Below, in pieces: positions 1-7,678 of a stretch of DNA of 35,503 nt. Numbering within the stretch: position 1 is the first letter of the stretch; every line of letters begins with the position of its first letter. Origin of the DNA: Microcaldota archaeon (GTDB lineage Archaea > Micrarchaeota > Micrarchaeia > Micrarchaeales > CABMGC01); the NCBI GenBank assembly GCA_021809925.1, contig JAJZJV010000005.1:1-35503 (forward strand), written 5' to 3'. Below the pieces are notes generated by a model. It saw only the letters and a list, made by a program, of their open reading frames with translations, did no database searches and was not told the origin of the DNA. Both the position numbers and the translations under genes were made by a program.

Positions 1-208
1 TACAAGACCACACTTATCGGAAATCTAGAATGTTTCCGCTCCGATAAGGATTGATATATATAAGGAAAAGAAGATTTATAATATTAATGCTCGACAATTC
101 CTCCCACCAATAAATCGTGTGGGCTTCCTTGTCGAGATTAGGTGAGCGCGTGTATAATAATACTTATCGGATGAGACTGAATGAAAAGCTGCGGTGGCGC
201 TGAGTCCG
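1..208. other. Gene-free flank with hairpins
   Basis: I see no credible ORF here. The octamer CTTATCGG occurs at 13-20 and again at 163-170, and its exact complement lies at 41-48, so 13-48 can fold into a hairpin. A second, larger hairpin lies at 90-136 (separate entry). The stretch is downstream of the AbiE-like operon, which runs on the minus strand, so the folds may mark its transcript end or a separate small RNA. Confidence 0.5.
90..136. repeat. Two-stage inverted repeat (structured RNA candidate)
   Basis: CTCGACAA at 90-97 pairs perfectly with TTGTCGAG at 129-136. After a symmetric 5x5 internal loop, CCCAC at 103-107 pairs with GTGGG at 119-123, leaving an 11-base apical loop. A stem, internal loop and stem is the outline of an H/ACA guide RNA, but I see no ACA box next to the stem and no kink-turn, so I do not assign a class. 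Confidence 0.5.
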
Positions 209-841
209 TTAATATGGGCTAGCGAGCTTCCCTGCATCTGCAGATTCCTTGTGTCTTTTTATGAAATTCAGGACAACTGTAGCAGTATGCTTGTCATATC
301 TCTCCAGGTACTTGCGGATTTTTTTCCTGCTTATCTTCGTTAATAGCTCGCTGTAATCCTGAATTGGCAGCTTTACTTTATAGTAAAACAGATCTATAAG
401 CGTCTTTTCTGGGTCGGATACAGGTACCTCCAGTGTCCCGTATTTGATTATGTCAAACCCGAAGAAGTACTTTGCCGGCACATGGTGGACGAAGACTGCT
501 TCCTCCATATCATTAAATATGTGAATCGAAGAGACACGTACCTTACGGATGGTGATAATATCTGGTCTAGAATTCTGTGTCCAGAGCTCTCTTATAGTTA
601 GCGCGGACAGCAATCCATAGTAAAATGGACTATATGCAAAGCCTGCCACCATAATATCTTTTCTGAATGTATAAACTCCTTTTCTGATAGTATACAGCTT
701 CCCGCTACTCTTCATATACGCAATGAGCCTTGTAAGATTTGCCGTTTTCAGCTTTTTGCTTCTGAAATATAATGTAAGGTCCCTGTGTGTGAACGTATGG
801 TAGTCTGAAAAATGATTAATTATGTCCTTTACTATTGTCAC
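209..841 (-). CDS. AbiEi-like antitoxin, type IV toxin-antitoxin system
   Basis: This 210-residue protein has an N-terminal winged-helix region (about residues 5-60, rich in basic residues around K-S-K-K-L-K and ending in I-R-K-G-V-Y-T-F). It continues with the AbiEi-type segment Y-Y-G-L-L-S-A-L and the C-terminal signature D-P-E-K-T-L-I-D-L-F-Y-Y near residues 143-154. AbiEi proteins repress their own promoter through the wHTH and counter the AbiEii nucleotidyltransferase. The start overlaps the end of the putative toxin gene by 26 bases, so the two are co-transcribed. The order is toxin first, the reverse of the usual AbiEi-AbiEii layout. The family call rests on motifs and the neighbour; the target is unknown. 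Confidence 0.78.
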   Translation of the reverse strand: MTIVKDIINHFSDYHTFTHRDLTLYFRSKKLKTANLTRLIAYMKSSGKLYTIRKGVYTFRKDIMVAGFAYSPFYYGLLSALTIRELWTQNSRPDIITIRKVRVSSIHIFNDMEEAVFVHHVPAKYFFGFDIIKYGTLEVPVSDPEKTLIDLFYYKVKLPIQDYSELLTKISRKKIRKYLERYDKHTATVVLNFIKRHKESADAGKLASPY

Positions 842-1514
842 TCAACCACTTCTTTATCGTATTTATCATTAAGTCAAATGTTGGCGGGAGACCTGCGATT
901 ATCAGATGTCCTAGGCTACCCATGTTAGGCGGCGGAGTTCTCTCTATTTTTCCAATTAATGCCTTTAGCTGTTTGGCTGTCTTTGCATCGGCATTTTTGA
1001 CAAGGGAAGTTAGATAGTAAATATCGTATAAATCCTGCACTTCGGTCTGCTTGAGTTTCTGCGTAGCGTTCAATTTATCTTCGTAGGCAGCCATCTTTTC
1101 ATTTAGCAGTTCTAATGGACTTAGGGATAAGACAACAATTTTGCTGCCATCAATTTTTGTGTAATCGAATTCGGTGCCTTTTTTGTATTTGAAGTTTATG
1201 TCAATCTTCATCTTTGTGTTGGATTCTACCAAAAAGTGCATCGTGTCTGTTGCCTTCTCATATCCCTTTTCTTTGATCAGAAATCCTGAATCTTTCAAGA
1301 ATTCTGAAAATTCCTTGTAGTGCTGTGCCTTTTCTTCTCTTGTCTTAGCATAGAGATAAAAGTCCATGTCTCTAGAAAACCTGTTTCCCCCATGGCATCG
1401 CCATATGGAAGTGCCGCCATGAAACACCAGGCCGTTGTGCCTGCTATACAAGAGTTCTACTAAAACATCCTCTAGTTTTGCCTTCTCCATCTGCGCCTGA
1501 TCTTTTATATTCAT
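816..1514 (-). CDS. AbiEii/AbiGii-type nucleotidyltransferase toxin
   Basis: The 232-residue protein carries the DUF1814/AbiEii nucleotidyltransferase pattern. F-H-G-G-T-S-I-W near residues 31-38 is the motif I glycine turn. R-F-S-R-D-M-D-F-Y-L (about 45-54) holds the metal-binding D-x-D, and a later D-I-N-F (about 105) supplies the third acidic residue. L-Y-D-I-Y-Y-L-T near 163-170 matches the family's C-terminal R/D-x-Y-D-L motif. Proteins of this family, such as MenT, transfer nucleotides, in known cases to tRNA 3' ends. It precedes and overlaps the AbiEi-like gene. No GGTG ribosome site precedes the ATG; a TATA-like stretch lies about 50 bases upstream (1561-1575). The NTP and target cannot be read from sequence. 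Confidence 0.8.
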   Translation of the reverse strand: MNIKDQAQMEKAKLEDVLVELLYSRHNGLVFHGGTSIWRCHGGNRFSRDMDFYLYAKTREEKAQHYKEFSEFLKDSGFLIKEKGYEKATDTMHFLVESNTKMKIDINFKYKKGTEFDYTKIDGSKIVVLSLSPLELLNEKMAAYEDKLNATQKLKQTEVQDLYDIYYLTSLVKNADAKTAKQLKALIGKIERTPPPNMGSLGHLIIAGLPPTFDLMINTIKKWLSDNSKGHN

Positions 1515-1560
1515 ATAATCATAACTACATTTTATTACAATTTTATGTAATAATATGCAC

Positions 1561-1575
1561 TTATATATTTATAAT
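1561..1575 (-). promoter_or_regulatory. TATA box for the AbiE-like operon
   Basis: TTATATATTTATAAT, read as ATTATAAATATATAA on the minus strand, sits about 50 bases before the toxin ATG at 1514. That places transcription initiation about 20 bases before the start codon. It is the only strong TATA-like sequence in this divergent gap. Confidence 0.4.
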
Positions 1576-1680
1576 ACCTTGCTCTAGAATGCAGCGCTTT
1601 GGTATCCTATCCAGTTCGCAACAAGAAATCGCAGAGGTAATCCCTGGCCAGAGCATGAATTGTTATGAAGTATCAAAGCA

Positions 1681-1688
1681 TTAAATAT
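1681..1688 (+). promoter_or_regulatory. TATA box for the AlkZ-like gene (leaderless)
   Basis: TTAAATAT begins 28 bases before the ATG at 1709. That is the archaeal TATA-to-TSS distance, so the mRNA is probably leaderless. This agrees with the absence of a GGTG site. Confidence 0.4.
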
Positions 1689-1708
1689 GTTTATCGGTTA
1701 TCTTTATC

Positions 1709-2818
1709 ATGAATTATTCTGATATAGCTAATTACCGTATTTCAGCCCAGCATATAAATGGAAGTTTAGATGGTCCTGCAGAGGTGCTCGAAGCTATGGG
1801 AGCAGTACAGGCCCAAGATTATACCGCATCTGTTTGGGCGATGGGATTGAGATGTAAGGAAGGCACTACCGCAGCTGATATTGAAAAGACCATAAACGAA
1901 AGGAAAATAGCAAGAACATGGCTCATGAGAGGCACGCTTCACTTCGCAGCCTCTAAGGACATACGATGGATGTTGAAGCTTTTTGCGCCGCGCCTTTTAC
2001 ACACCGCAATAATGAGAGATCAGCATCTGGGCCTAAGCAACGAGGTGGTAGAAAAGACAAAAAAGCTATTTTATAATGCATTGAAGAAGGAAAAACAACT
2101 TACGCGAAAGGAAATGTACAAGGTGCTTGAGAAAGCCGGAGTTCCATCAAAGAATAATCTTGGCTACCACATGCTTTATCGTGCAGCATATGATGGATTG
2201 ATATGCTTCGGCCCGTATTCAGGAAAGGAGCAGACCTTCGTGCTTATGGACGACCACATAGGAGGAGAGCATGTATTATCTGCAGAGCAGGCTAATGCCG
2301 AGCTGGCCAAGAAGTATTTCACAAGCCACGGCCCGGCAACGATTAGGGATTATGTATGGTGGTCTGGATTGACAGTTAAGGATGCGAAGGCAGGAATAGA
2401 GAGGGCAGGATCAGCTATTAGCGAAGAGACAGTAGAGGGGAAGGCATATTACATGTCAAGGAGGATCTCGAAGCCAGATAACAGAGAGTCGGTTCATCTG
2501 CTTCCTGCATTTGATGAGTACCTTGTAAGTTATGCTGATAGAGAAGCCATGCTTGGGAATCCTCAGATGCAGCGTGCACTGAATGGAATGCTCAAGACGG
2601 GAAAAGTATCGATAATCCATAGCAATGGTATATTTGTTCCTGTGATAGTTGTTGATGGGGAAGTAGTTGGAACATGGGGTAGGAAGATTGTGAAGGGAAA
2701 GATGGTCATAACACTGAAGCAGTATGTGAAGCTAAGCAAGGATGGAATTAGAGAAGCTAAGGAAGAGGCAGGGAGATACGGAAGTTTTTTCGGACTTGAA
2801 GCCGTTGTAAATTATTGA
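1709..2818 (+). CDS. Winged-helix AlkZ/YcaQ-family protein (putative DNA glycosylase)
   Basis: This 369-residue protein matches the HTH_42 (AlkZ/AlkX/YcaQ) family, which is built of tandem winged helices. A-V-Q-A-Q-D-Y near residues 32-38 contains the Q-x-Q type motif used by AlkZ-like glycosylases. R-T-W-L-M-R-G-T-L-H-F at about 71-81 is the most conserved family block, and P-A-F-D-E-Y-L-V-S-Y-A-D-R is the typical C-terminal block. Known members excise bulky alkylated bases or unhook interstrand crosslinks, but many archaeal homologues are untested. The gene stands alone, apparently transcribed from the TATA box at 1681. Length is normal for the family and nothing looks truncated. Confidence 0.75.
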   Translation: MNYSDIANYRISAQHINGSLDGPAEVLEAMGAVQAQDYTASVWAMGLRCKEGTTAADIEKTINERKIARTWLMRGTLHFAASKDIRWMLKLFAPRLLHTAIMRDQHLGLSNEVVEKTKKLFYNALKKEKQLTRKEMYKVLEKAGVPSKNNLGYHMLYRAAYDGLICFGPYSGKEQTFVLMDDHIGGEHVLSAEQANAELAKKYFTSHGPATIRDYVWWSGLTVKDAKAGIERAGSAISEETVEGKAYYMSRRISKPDNRESVHLLPAFDEYLVSYADREAMLGNPQMQRALNGMLKTGKVSIIHSNGIFVPVIVVDGEVVGTWGRKIVKGKMVITLKQYVKLSKDGIREAKEEAGRYGSFFGLEAVVNY

Positions 2819-3169
2819 GTTATAATCTTGCTATACCTATGCTTACCAAATTGACCATAAGGGATGTCTGTAATCATGTCTAATCCGCCTTTACTTTTTG
2901 TCCGAGTCCGATTGCCTGGCACTACAGCCACTTACGCTACGATTGATTGGTTGGCGGTAGGCCTCGTAAGTTGCGTTGGCAACGAACGAGCTGTCGCAGC
3001 TTAGGGTTATGGGCAACATATGAAATCTTTTTTACGAAAAGCTTTATCGAAACATTGGGTGCGAATGCAGCTAGAATTGCACCGTATCGGTATATTTCTA
3101 AATGCACTATAAGCTGTGTGCGAAGACACAGATGTTCGCATTCAATCAAACACCTTTTGCTTGAGTCAA
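2819..3169. other. Gene-free stretch with strong hairpins
   Basis: Short open frames exist on both strands across about 2937-3243. They encode Cys/Arg/Ser/His-rich products with no family resemblance, and they antiparallel each other, so I do not call a gene. A near-perfect hairpin lies at 2963-2990, followed at once by GCTG-tcg-CAGC (2990-3000). TGCGAA/TTCGCA forms a further inverted repeat near 3120-3141. The region is a candidate for a structured non-coding RNA. Confidence 0.45.
2963..3000. repeat. Hairpin pair, possible ncRNA
   Basis: CTCGT (2963-2967) pairs with ACGAG (2986-2990) and GTTGC (2970-2974) with GCAAC (2979-2983). An AA/GA two-by-two internal loop separates the stems and GTTG is the apical tetraloop. 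A second mini-hairpin, GCTG/CAGC at 2990-3000, follows directly. AA/GA opposite each other can form sheared pairs. No terminator U-run follows. Confidence 0.5.
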
Positions 3170-3595
3170 TCAGCTTCTATTTAGCATTGTATTTATTTCA
3201 GATCCTTTATCGTACTTTAAGGCAAGCAGGCCAAAAAGTATAAGGTATATCCACGCTATAAGCGAGATTCCCCTTCCATAACTGTACTGCGCAAATGTTA
3301 TATGGCCCACGAGCAGCTGTGTGGTTATGCCAGGAAGCACAATGAATGCAGATACAAGAAAGATAAATATATTCAAGATACTGTACAGAAGCGCAGGCAG
3401 ATACCATACCCTTAACCCAAGCAGATATATGACACCTATTATAGAGTAAAAGGCGACCTCTGTTTCCAGCCAGAATGTAACCTGGCTGTTTGCACCTGGA
3501 CTTGCAAAGAGGTGGCTTGCAACATTAAGCAGAGCAAAGAAAGCTAGCGAGAAACGCAGCCAGTGAACTTTGTTGTATGCCTTTGAGGAATCCAT
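3170..3595 (-). CDS. Small multi-pass membrane protein of unknown function
   Basis: This 141-residue protein has four hydrophobic segments at roughly residues 13-30, 44-62, 67-92 and 108-126, separated by short polar turns. The tail is positively charged and polar (L-K-Y-D-K-G-S-E). No catalytic or binding motif is visible and I do not recognise the family. It stands alone between two long gaps with no partner genes, so context gives no function. Its clean hydrophobic periodicity and normal stop make it a more credible gene than the antisense frames. Confidence 0.6.
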   Translation of the reverse strand: MDSSKAYNKVHWLRFSLAFFALLNVASHLFASPGANSQVTFWLETEVAFYSIIGVIYLLGLRVWYLPALLYSILNIFIFLVSAFIVLPGITTQLLVGHITFAQYSYGRGISLIAWIYLILFGLLALKYDKGSEINTMLNRS

Positions 3596-4064
3596 TTAAC
3601 TCACAACGCCAAATAAATCTAAACTGATTAGTATATAAGCATTGCTCTGAAGGATCTCTGGGTAGAACGTTGACAAATTATGGATGTTATTTCGAAATGA
3701 GTTCTTCTCTTTTCCTCAGTCCCACATGTTGCCATTGGAACGGGTTTCGGAACCATTGCTGGGTTCGAGGTCGCGAGCACCCTTGCATTGCCTCTTTGGA
3801 GTATCGGTACCTTCCTTGCATACCTCTCTGTCTGTATGTAATCAGGATGTATCCTTGTTCGATGCCTTTTGGATAGGTGTGGAAACATTCCAAACTATAG
3901 ATTTCATGCCATAGTGAAGAACAGAGTAAAGATCACGACGTTAACCCGATAATTCCTGATACTCAGAAAATTTTTCAAAATGAAAAAGTTTTAATATGTA
4001 ATTGTTATTAAATTAAAAATAGTTAGAGTTTCTATAATATCTTGATAGGGGTTGTAGAAAAGAA
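3596..4064. other. Long gap with possible decayed membrane gene
   Basis: No intact gene is apparent, although all frames around 3670-3910 stay open by chance. One forward frame (about 3704-3832), bounded by stops and lacking a start, reads V-A-I-G-T-G-F-G-T-I-A-G-F-E-V-A-S and then a hydrophobic stretch ending in T-F-L-A-Y-L-S. That resembles a membrane-protein remnant more than random sequence. The 3' part (3965-4064) is AT-rich and holds the promoter of the aspartate kinase operon. Confidence 0.35.
4031..4040 (+). promoter_or_regulatory. Probable TATA box of the aspartate-polyamine operon
   Basis: TCTATAATAT lies about 25-34 bases before the ATG at 4065, suggesting a leaderless or very short-leader mRNA. 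A second AT-rich TATA candidate lies upstream at 3989-4000. I cannot tell which is used. Confidence 0.35.
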
Positions 4065-5381
4065 ATGATCATAATGAAATTTGGAGGGAGTTCCGTAGGG
4101 GATTCCTCTCGAATAGCCAAAGTAGCGCAGATAGTTAAGTCTCGTTATTTAGATAGCCCTGTGGTCGTTCTCTCGGCTCTCCATGGGGTTACTGACAACC
4201 TTATAAACACAGCTAAGTCCTCAGAAGAGAGTGGATCAAGAGTTTTAAGGGCTGAAGAGATAATAAAAAGACACCATACAGTGCTTGGCGAACTTGGCTT
4301 AAGCAATGAATTGATAGCTGAAGAAGTAAGCCAGCTTAGAAAAGAGATGCAGGAGCTGGATTCTGGAAAGCAGCTAACGCTGCAGGTTCTTGATAAAATA
4401 ATGTCTTTTGGAGAAAGAATGTCAGTTAGGATAATGGCCGGATGCCTCTCATCCATTGGCATGGAAGCCAAAGCATGCGATTCTTTTGATATAGGCCTTA
4501 TTACAGATTCTAATTTTGGATATGCAGATATCCTGCCTGAATCTTACAATAACATAAGGGAAAGCATCGCAAATATAAATGGAATCCCAGTCGTGACAGG
4601 ATTCATTGGAAAGAATAAGGAAGGGGAGATAACAACAATGGGAAGGGGAGGAAGCGATTATACCACATCCATATTGGGCGCGGCGCTTGGAGCTAAAGAG
4701 ATCCAGATATGGACAAACACAGACGGAGTAATGACTGCGGATCCGAAGGTTGTCAGCACTGCTAAGAATATAAGAAGATTGTCATATGCTGAAGAATTCG
4801 AGCTGGAAGCGCTTGGCGCAAATACGCTTAATCCAAGAGGGATAAAGCCTGCAATGGATAAGAATATACCGGTCAGGATACTTAATACATTCAATCCGGA
4901 GCATAAGGGAACGCTAATAAGCAACTGCTCAAGGCTCAAGAGCCGGGTTGCTTCAATAACTTATAAAAATGATATTAATGTTCTGAGCATCTCGGCTCAA
5001 AAGACCGCTAGTGAAGGGGAGTTCATAGAGAGAGTGCTTGGACTCTTTGCAAAGAATAACATACCTGTCAATATACTCTCTATAGAGAATGGCAATCTGG
5101 CGTTAACAGTAGATGAAAAATACGATGTAAGCGCAATAGTCAAGGAGCTTGGAAAGAGCGCAAAGGTGACTATGAAGCGCAATATGGCGCAGGTCTCGCT
5201 TGTTGGAAATAAACTAGGCATGATGCCAGGAATATCAGAAACATTGTCAGAATCCCTGAACAGGATTAGAGTCGAGATGATTCCACAGCCTACTTCTGAG
5301 ATAAACAGGAGCGTCATGGTAAAAGAAGCGCATATGGTAAAAGCAGTGCGCATGCTTCACAATACTTTCTTCGGTAAATGA
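4065..5381 (+). CDS. lysC: Aspartate kinase
   Basis: Phosphorylates L-aspartate to 4-aspartyl phosphate. The 438-residue protein begins with the catalytic K-F-G-G-S-S-V motif (residues 5-11). It has the [11 protein letters not shown] nucleotide/aspartate loop at about 191-201 and the T-D-G-V-M-T-A-D-P block near 219-227. The C-terminal 130 residues form the paired ACT regulatory domains, so feedback control is possible, though the effector is unknown. Length is normal for a monofunctional archaeal or bacterial enzyme. The start could be the ATG at 4065 or 4074, and both keep the motif. It is the first gene of a four-gene unit whose last two genes consume aspartate semialdehyde for polyamines, with one base between its stop and the next ATG. 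Confidence 0.95.
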   Translation: MIIMKFGGSSVGDSSRIAKVAQIVKSRYLDSPVVVLSALHGVTDNLINTAKSSEESGSRVLRAEEIIKRHHTVLGELGLSNELIAEEVSQLRKEMQELDSGKQLTLQVLDKIMSFGERMSVRIMAGCLSSIGMEAKACDSFDIGLITDSNFGYADILPESYNNIRESIANINGIPVVTGFIGKNKEGEITTMGRGGSDYTTSILGAALGAKEIQIWTNTDGVMTADPKVVSTAKNIRRLSYAEEFELEALGANTLNPRGIKPAMDKNIPVRILNTFNPEHKGTLISNCSRLKSRVASITYKNDINVLSISAQKTASEGEFIERVLGLFAKNNIPVNILSIENGNLALTVDEKYDVSAIVKELGKSAKVTMKRNMAQVSLVGNKLGMMPGISETLSESLNRIRVEMIPQPTSEINRSVMVKEAHMVKAVRMLHNTFFGK

Positions 5382-5382
5382 G

Positions 5383-6438
5383 ATGGAAAAAATAAGCGTT
5401 GGAGTCCTTGGCGCTACTGGAGTAGTTGGGCAGATGTTTGTTAAGCTGCTTGAGAACCACCCATGGTTCGAGCTCACAGAGCTTGCTGCTTCAGAGAGAT
5501 CTTCAGGAAAGGATTATGAAGAGGCGTTGGAAGGAAGAGGGATAGTCAGCGATCAGATCCCAGAATACGCAAGAAACCTTAAAGTAAAGAGTTGCGAGCC
5601 TAATCTGGACTGTGAACTTGTCTTTTCTGCTCTTGACTCAAATATAGCATTGAAGACAGAGGAAGAATTCGCAAAGGCAGGATATGCTGTCTCGAGCAAG
5701 GCAAGCAGCCACAGGATGGATAAGGATGTGCCGCTCATAATTCCGGAAGTGAATCCTGAACATCTTGGATTAATAGATGTGCAGAGAAGGAAAAGAGGGT
5801 GGAAAGGATTCATAGTAACAGACCCCAACTGTTCAACAATACATATGGTGCTTGCACTTAAGCCATTGTACGATTCTTTCGGAATAGATAAAGTAATGGT
5901 CACGACGATGCAATCTGTCAGCGGGGCGGGATACGCAGGAGTTTCATCATTAGAGATAATAGATAATGTTATTCCCTATATCAAGAATGAGGAAGATAAA
6001 CTTGAGAATGAACCTCTAAAGATCTTTGGCACACTCTCCGATTCTGAGATAAATCATGCAAAGATGGATATAAGCGCACAATGCAACAGAGTTGGAGTAA
6101 AGTACGGACATACCGAGTCTCTCAGCATTAAGCTCTCGGAGAGAGCTGAAGAAAAGGATATCATAGATTCATTCAACAAGTTCAATCCGCTTAAAGACCT
6201 TGGGCTTCCATCTGCACCAAAGAGGCCGGTAATATATGACAGGAGAGAGGATAGGCCGCAGCCTAGGCTGGATCTCTCTCCTGAGAATGGGATGGCATCT
6301 GTTGTTGGAAGGCTTAGGAAATGCAACATACTTGATTACAAGTTCGTTGTTCTGGGCCATAACATCATAAGAGGAGCTGCGGGCGCCGCAATACTGGATG
6401 CAGAACTGCTTAAGATCAAGGGTTACGTTGGCCAATAG
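5383..6438 (+). CDS. asd: Aspartate-semialdehyde dehydrogenase
   Basis: NADPH-dependent reduction of aspartyl phosphate to L-aspartate 4-semialdehyde. The 351-residue protein shows the Rossmann motif G-A-T-G-V-V-G at residues 10-16. The catalytic cysteine is C150 in D-P-N-C-S-T-I. Q177 and Q-S-V-S-G-A-G-Y follow, and the acid/base histidine is H242 in Y-G-H-T-E-S. Length and motifs fit the archaeal/fungal-type Asd. The ATG follows the lysC stop by one base, so translational coupling is likely. The product is the substrate of the enzyme encoded immediately downstream. No lysine, threonine or methionine genes sit nearby, so polyamine synthesis is the evident sink in this operon. Confidence 0.95.
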   Translation: MEKISVGVLGATGVVGQMFVKLLENHPWFELTELAASERSSGKDYEEALEGRGIVSDQIPEYARNLKVKSCEPNLDCELVFSALDSNIALKTEEEFAKAGYAVSSKASSHRMDKDVPLIIPEVNPEHLGLIDVQRRKRGWKGFIVTDPNCSTIHMVLALKPLYDSFGIDKVMVTTMQSVSGAGYAGVSSLEIIDNVIPYIKNEEDKLENEPLKIFGTLSDSEINHAKMDISAQCNRVGVKYGHTESLSIKLSERAEEKDIIDSFNKFNPLKDLGLPSAPKRPVIYDRREDRPQPRLDLSPENGMASVVGRLRKCNILDYKFVVLGHNIIRGAAGAAILDAELLKIKGYVGQ

Positions 6439-6448
6439 AGGTAACAAA

Positions 6449-7678
6449 ATGGGAAAAGTTCTAATCATAGGAGCAGGAGGAATTGGTAGAGTAGTAGCAC
6501 ATAAATGCGCAGAAGCAAGAGATGTCTTTGATGAGATAATGCTTGTGAGCCGCAACGTAGCCAGGTGTGAAGAAGTTAGGGCAGATATTAAGAGGAGAAC
6601 GGGAAAAGAGATTGAAGTTGCTGGAGTCGACGCAGAGAACGTGCCGGAGCTTGCAAAGCTAATAAAAGAGTTCAGGCCAGACATAGTTGTCAACGTTGCT
6701 CTTCCTTATCAGGATCTTAGCATTATGGATGCATGCCTTGAAGCAAAAGCAAATTATCTTGATACTGCAAACTATGAGCCAAAGGATGTTGCACATTTTG
6801 AGTATAGCTGGCAATGGGCATACAAAGACAAATTTAAGGAAGCAGGGCTAATCGCGGTGCTTGGGTGTGGATTCGATCCTGGTGTTTCAGGGGTCTTCTG
6901 TGCGTATGCACAGAAACACCTCTTTGATGAGATTAATTATATAGATATACTTGATTGCAATGCTGGCAACAACGGCCATCCGTTTGCAACAAACTTCAAC
7001 CCTGAAATAAATATAAGAGAGGTAACACAGAAGGTGAAGTATTGGGAGAATGGAAAGTGGCTGGAGACTCCTCCAATACTCGACCCAAAGAGCATTCATT
7101 TTTCTTTTGATTATCCTGTTGCAGGGCCTAAGGAGAGCTATCTTCTATACCATGAAGAGCTCGAGTCCCTTGTGAAGAATATAAAAGGACTTAAAAGAAT
7201 AAGATTCTGGATGACCTTCTCTGACAATTATCTTACGCATCTGAGAGTGTTGCAGAATGTTGGTATGACAAGGATAGATGAGGTAGACTTCGAAGGAAAG
7301 AAAATAGTTCCTGTGCAGTTCCTCAAAGCATTGTTGCCAGACCCTGCGAAGCTTGGAGTTAATTATACTGGAAAGACAGTGATAGGAGATGTCTTCAGGG
7401 GAAAGAAAAATGGAAAGGAAAGATCCGTTTACATTTACAATATATGCGACCATGCTGAAGCTTACAAGGAAACTGGAGGGCAGGCAATCTCATATACTAC
7501 TGGAGTTCCTGCGATGATAGGGGCTATGATGGTAATAAAAGGGTTATGGAAGGGAAAAGGAGTCTTCAATGTGGAAGAGCTTGATCCAGACCCATTCATG
7601 GAAGAGCTGAATAGGCGCGGGCTTCCTTGGGAGCAGGTGGAGTTTAAAGGGGAGCTTTACGGAGAGTTGATTCATTGA
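6449..7678 (+). CDS. Carboxynorspermidine/carboxyspermidine dehydrogenase (saccharopine dehydrogenase-like)
   Basis: Reductively condenses aspartate semialdehyde with putrescine or 1,3-diaminopropane to carboxyspermidine or carboxynorspermidine. The 409-residue product starts M-G-K-V-L-I-I-G-A-G-G-I-G-R-V-V-A-H-K, the NADPH-binding glycine loop. It carries family blocks V-N-V-A-L-P-Y-Q-D-L, Y-L-D-T-A-N-Y-E, G-F-D-P-G-V, L-D-C-N-A-G-N-N-G, A-T-N-F-N-P-E-I-N-I-R-E-V-T, L-L-Y-H-E-E-L-E-S-L and A-I-S-Y-T-T-G-V-P-A-M. These separate it from true saccharopine dehydrogenases. The frame extends to 6398, but GAGGTAAC before the ATG at 6449 and the glycine loop fix that start, 10 bases after asd. The very bacterial-like sequence hints at transfer (inference). 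Its stop overlaps the TTG start of the decarboxylase gene. Confidence 0.9.
   Translation: MGKVLIIGAGGIGRVVAHKCAEARDVFDEIMLVSRNVARCEEVRADIKRRTGKEIEVAGVDAENVPELAKLIKEFRPDIVVNVALPYQDLSIMDACLEAKANYLDTANYEPKDVAHFEYSWQWAYKDKFKEAGLIAVLGCGFDPGVSGVFCAYAQKHLFDEINYIDILDCNAGNNGHPFATNFNPEINIREVTQKVKYWENGKWLETPPILDPKSIHFSFDYPVAGPKESYLLYHEELESLVKNIKGLKRIRFWMTFSDNYLTHLRVLQNVGMTRIDEVDFEGKKIVPVQFLKALLPDPAKLGVNYTGKTVIGDVFRGKKNGKERSVYIYNICDHAEAYKETGGQAISYTTGVPAMIGAMMVIKGLWKGKGVFNVEELDPDPFMEELNRRGLPWEQVEFKGELYGELIH

Noticed and set aside
168-204. Possible box C/D sRNA (ATGAGA ... CTGA ... ATGAAAA ... CTGA)
   Set aside because: Box C and D' would be adjacent with no guide between them, and there is no closing stem; chance matches are likely.
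2937-3243. Two overlapping opposite-strand ORFs (70 and 98 codons)
   Set aside because: Both translate to Cys/Arg/Ser-rich text without motifs, no ribosome site, and one runs into the membrane gene; hairpins dominate the region.
3628-3914. Several ORFs of 68-86 codons on both strands
   Set aside because: All frames stay open by composition; none has a ribosome site or recognisable fold, and they overlap each other.
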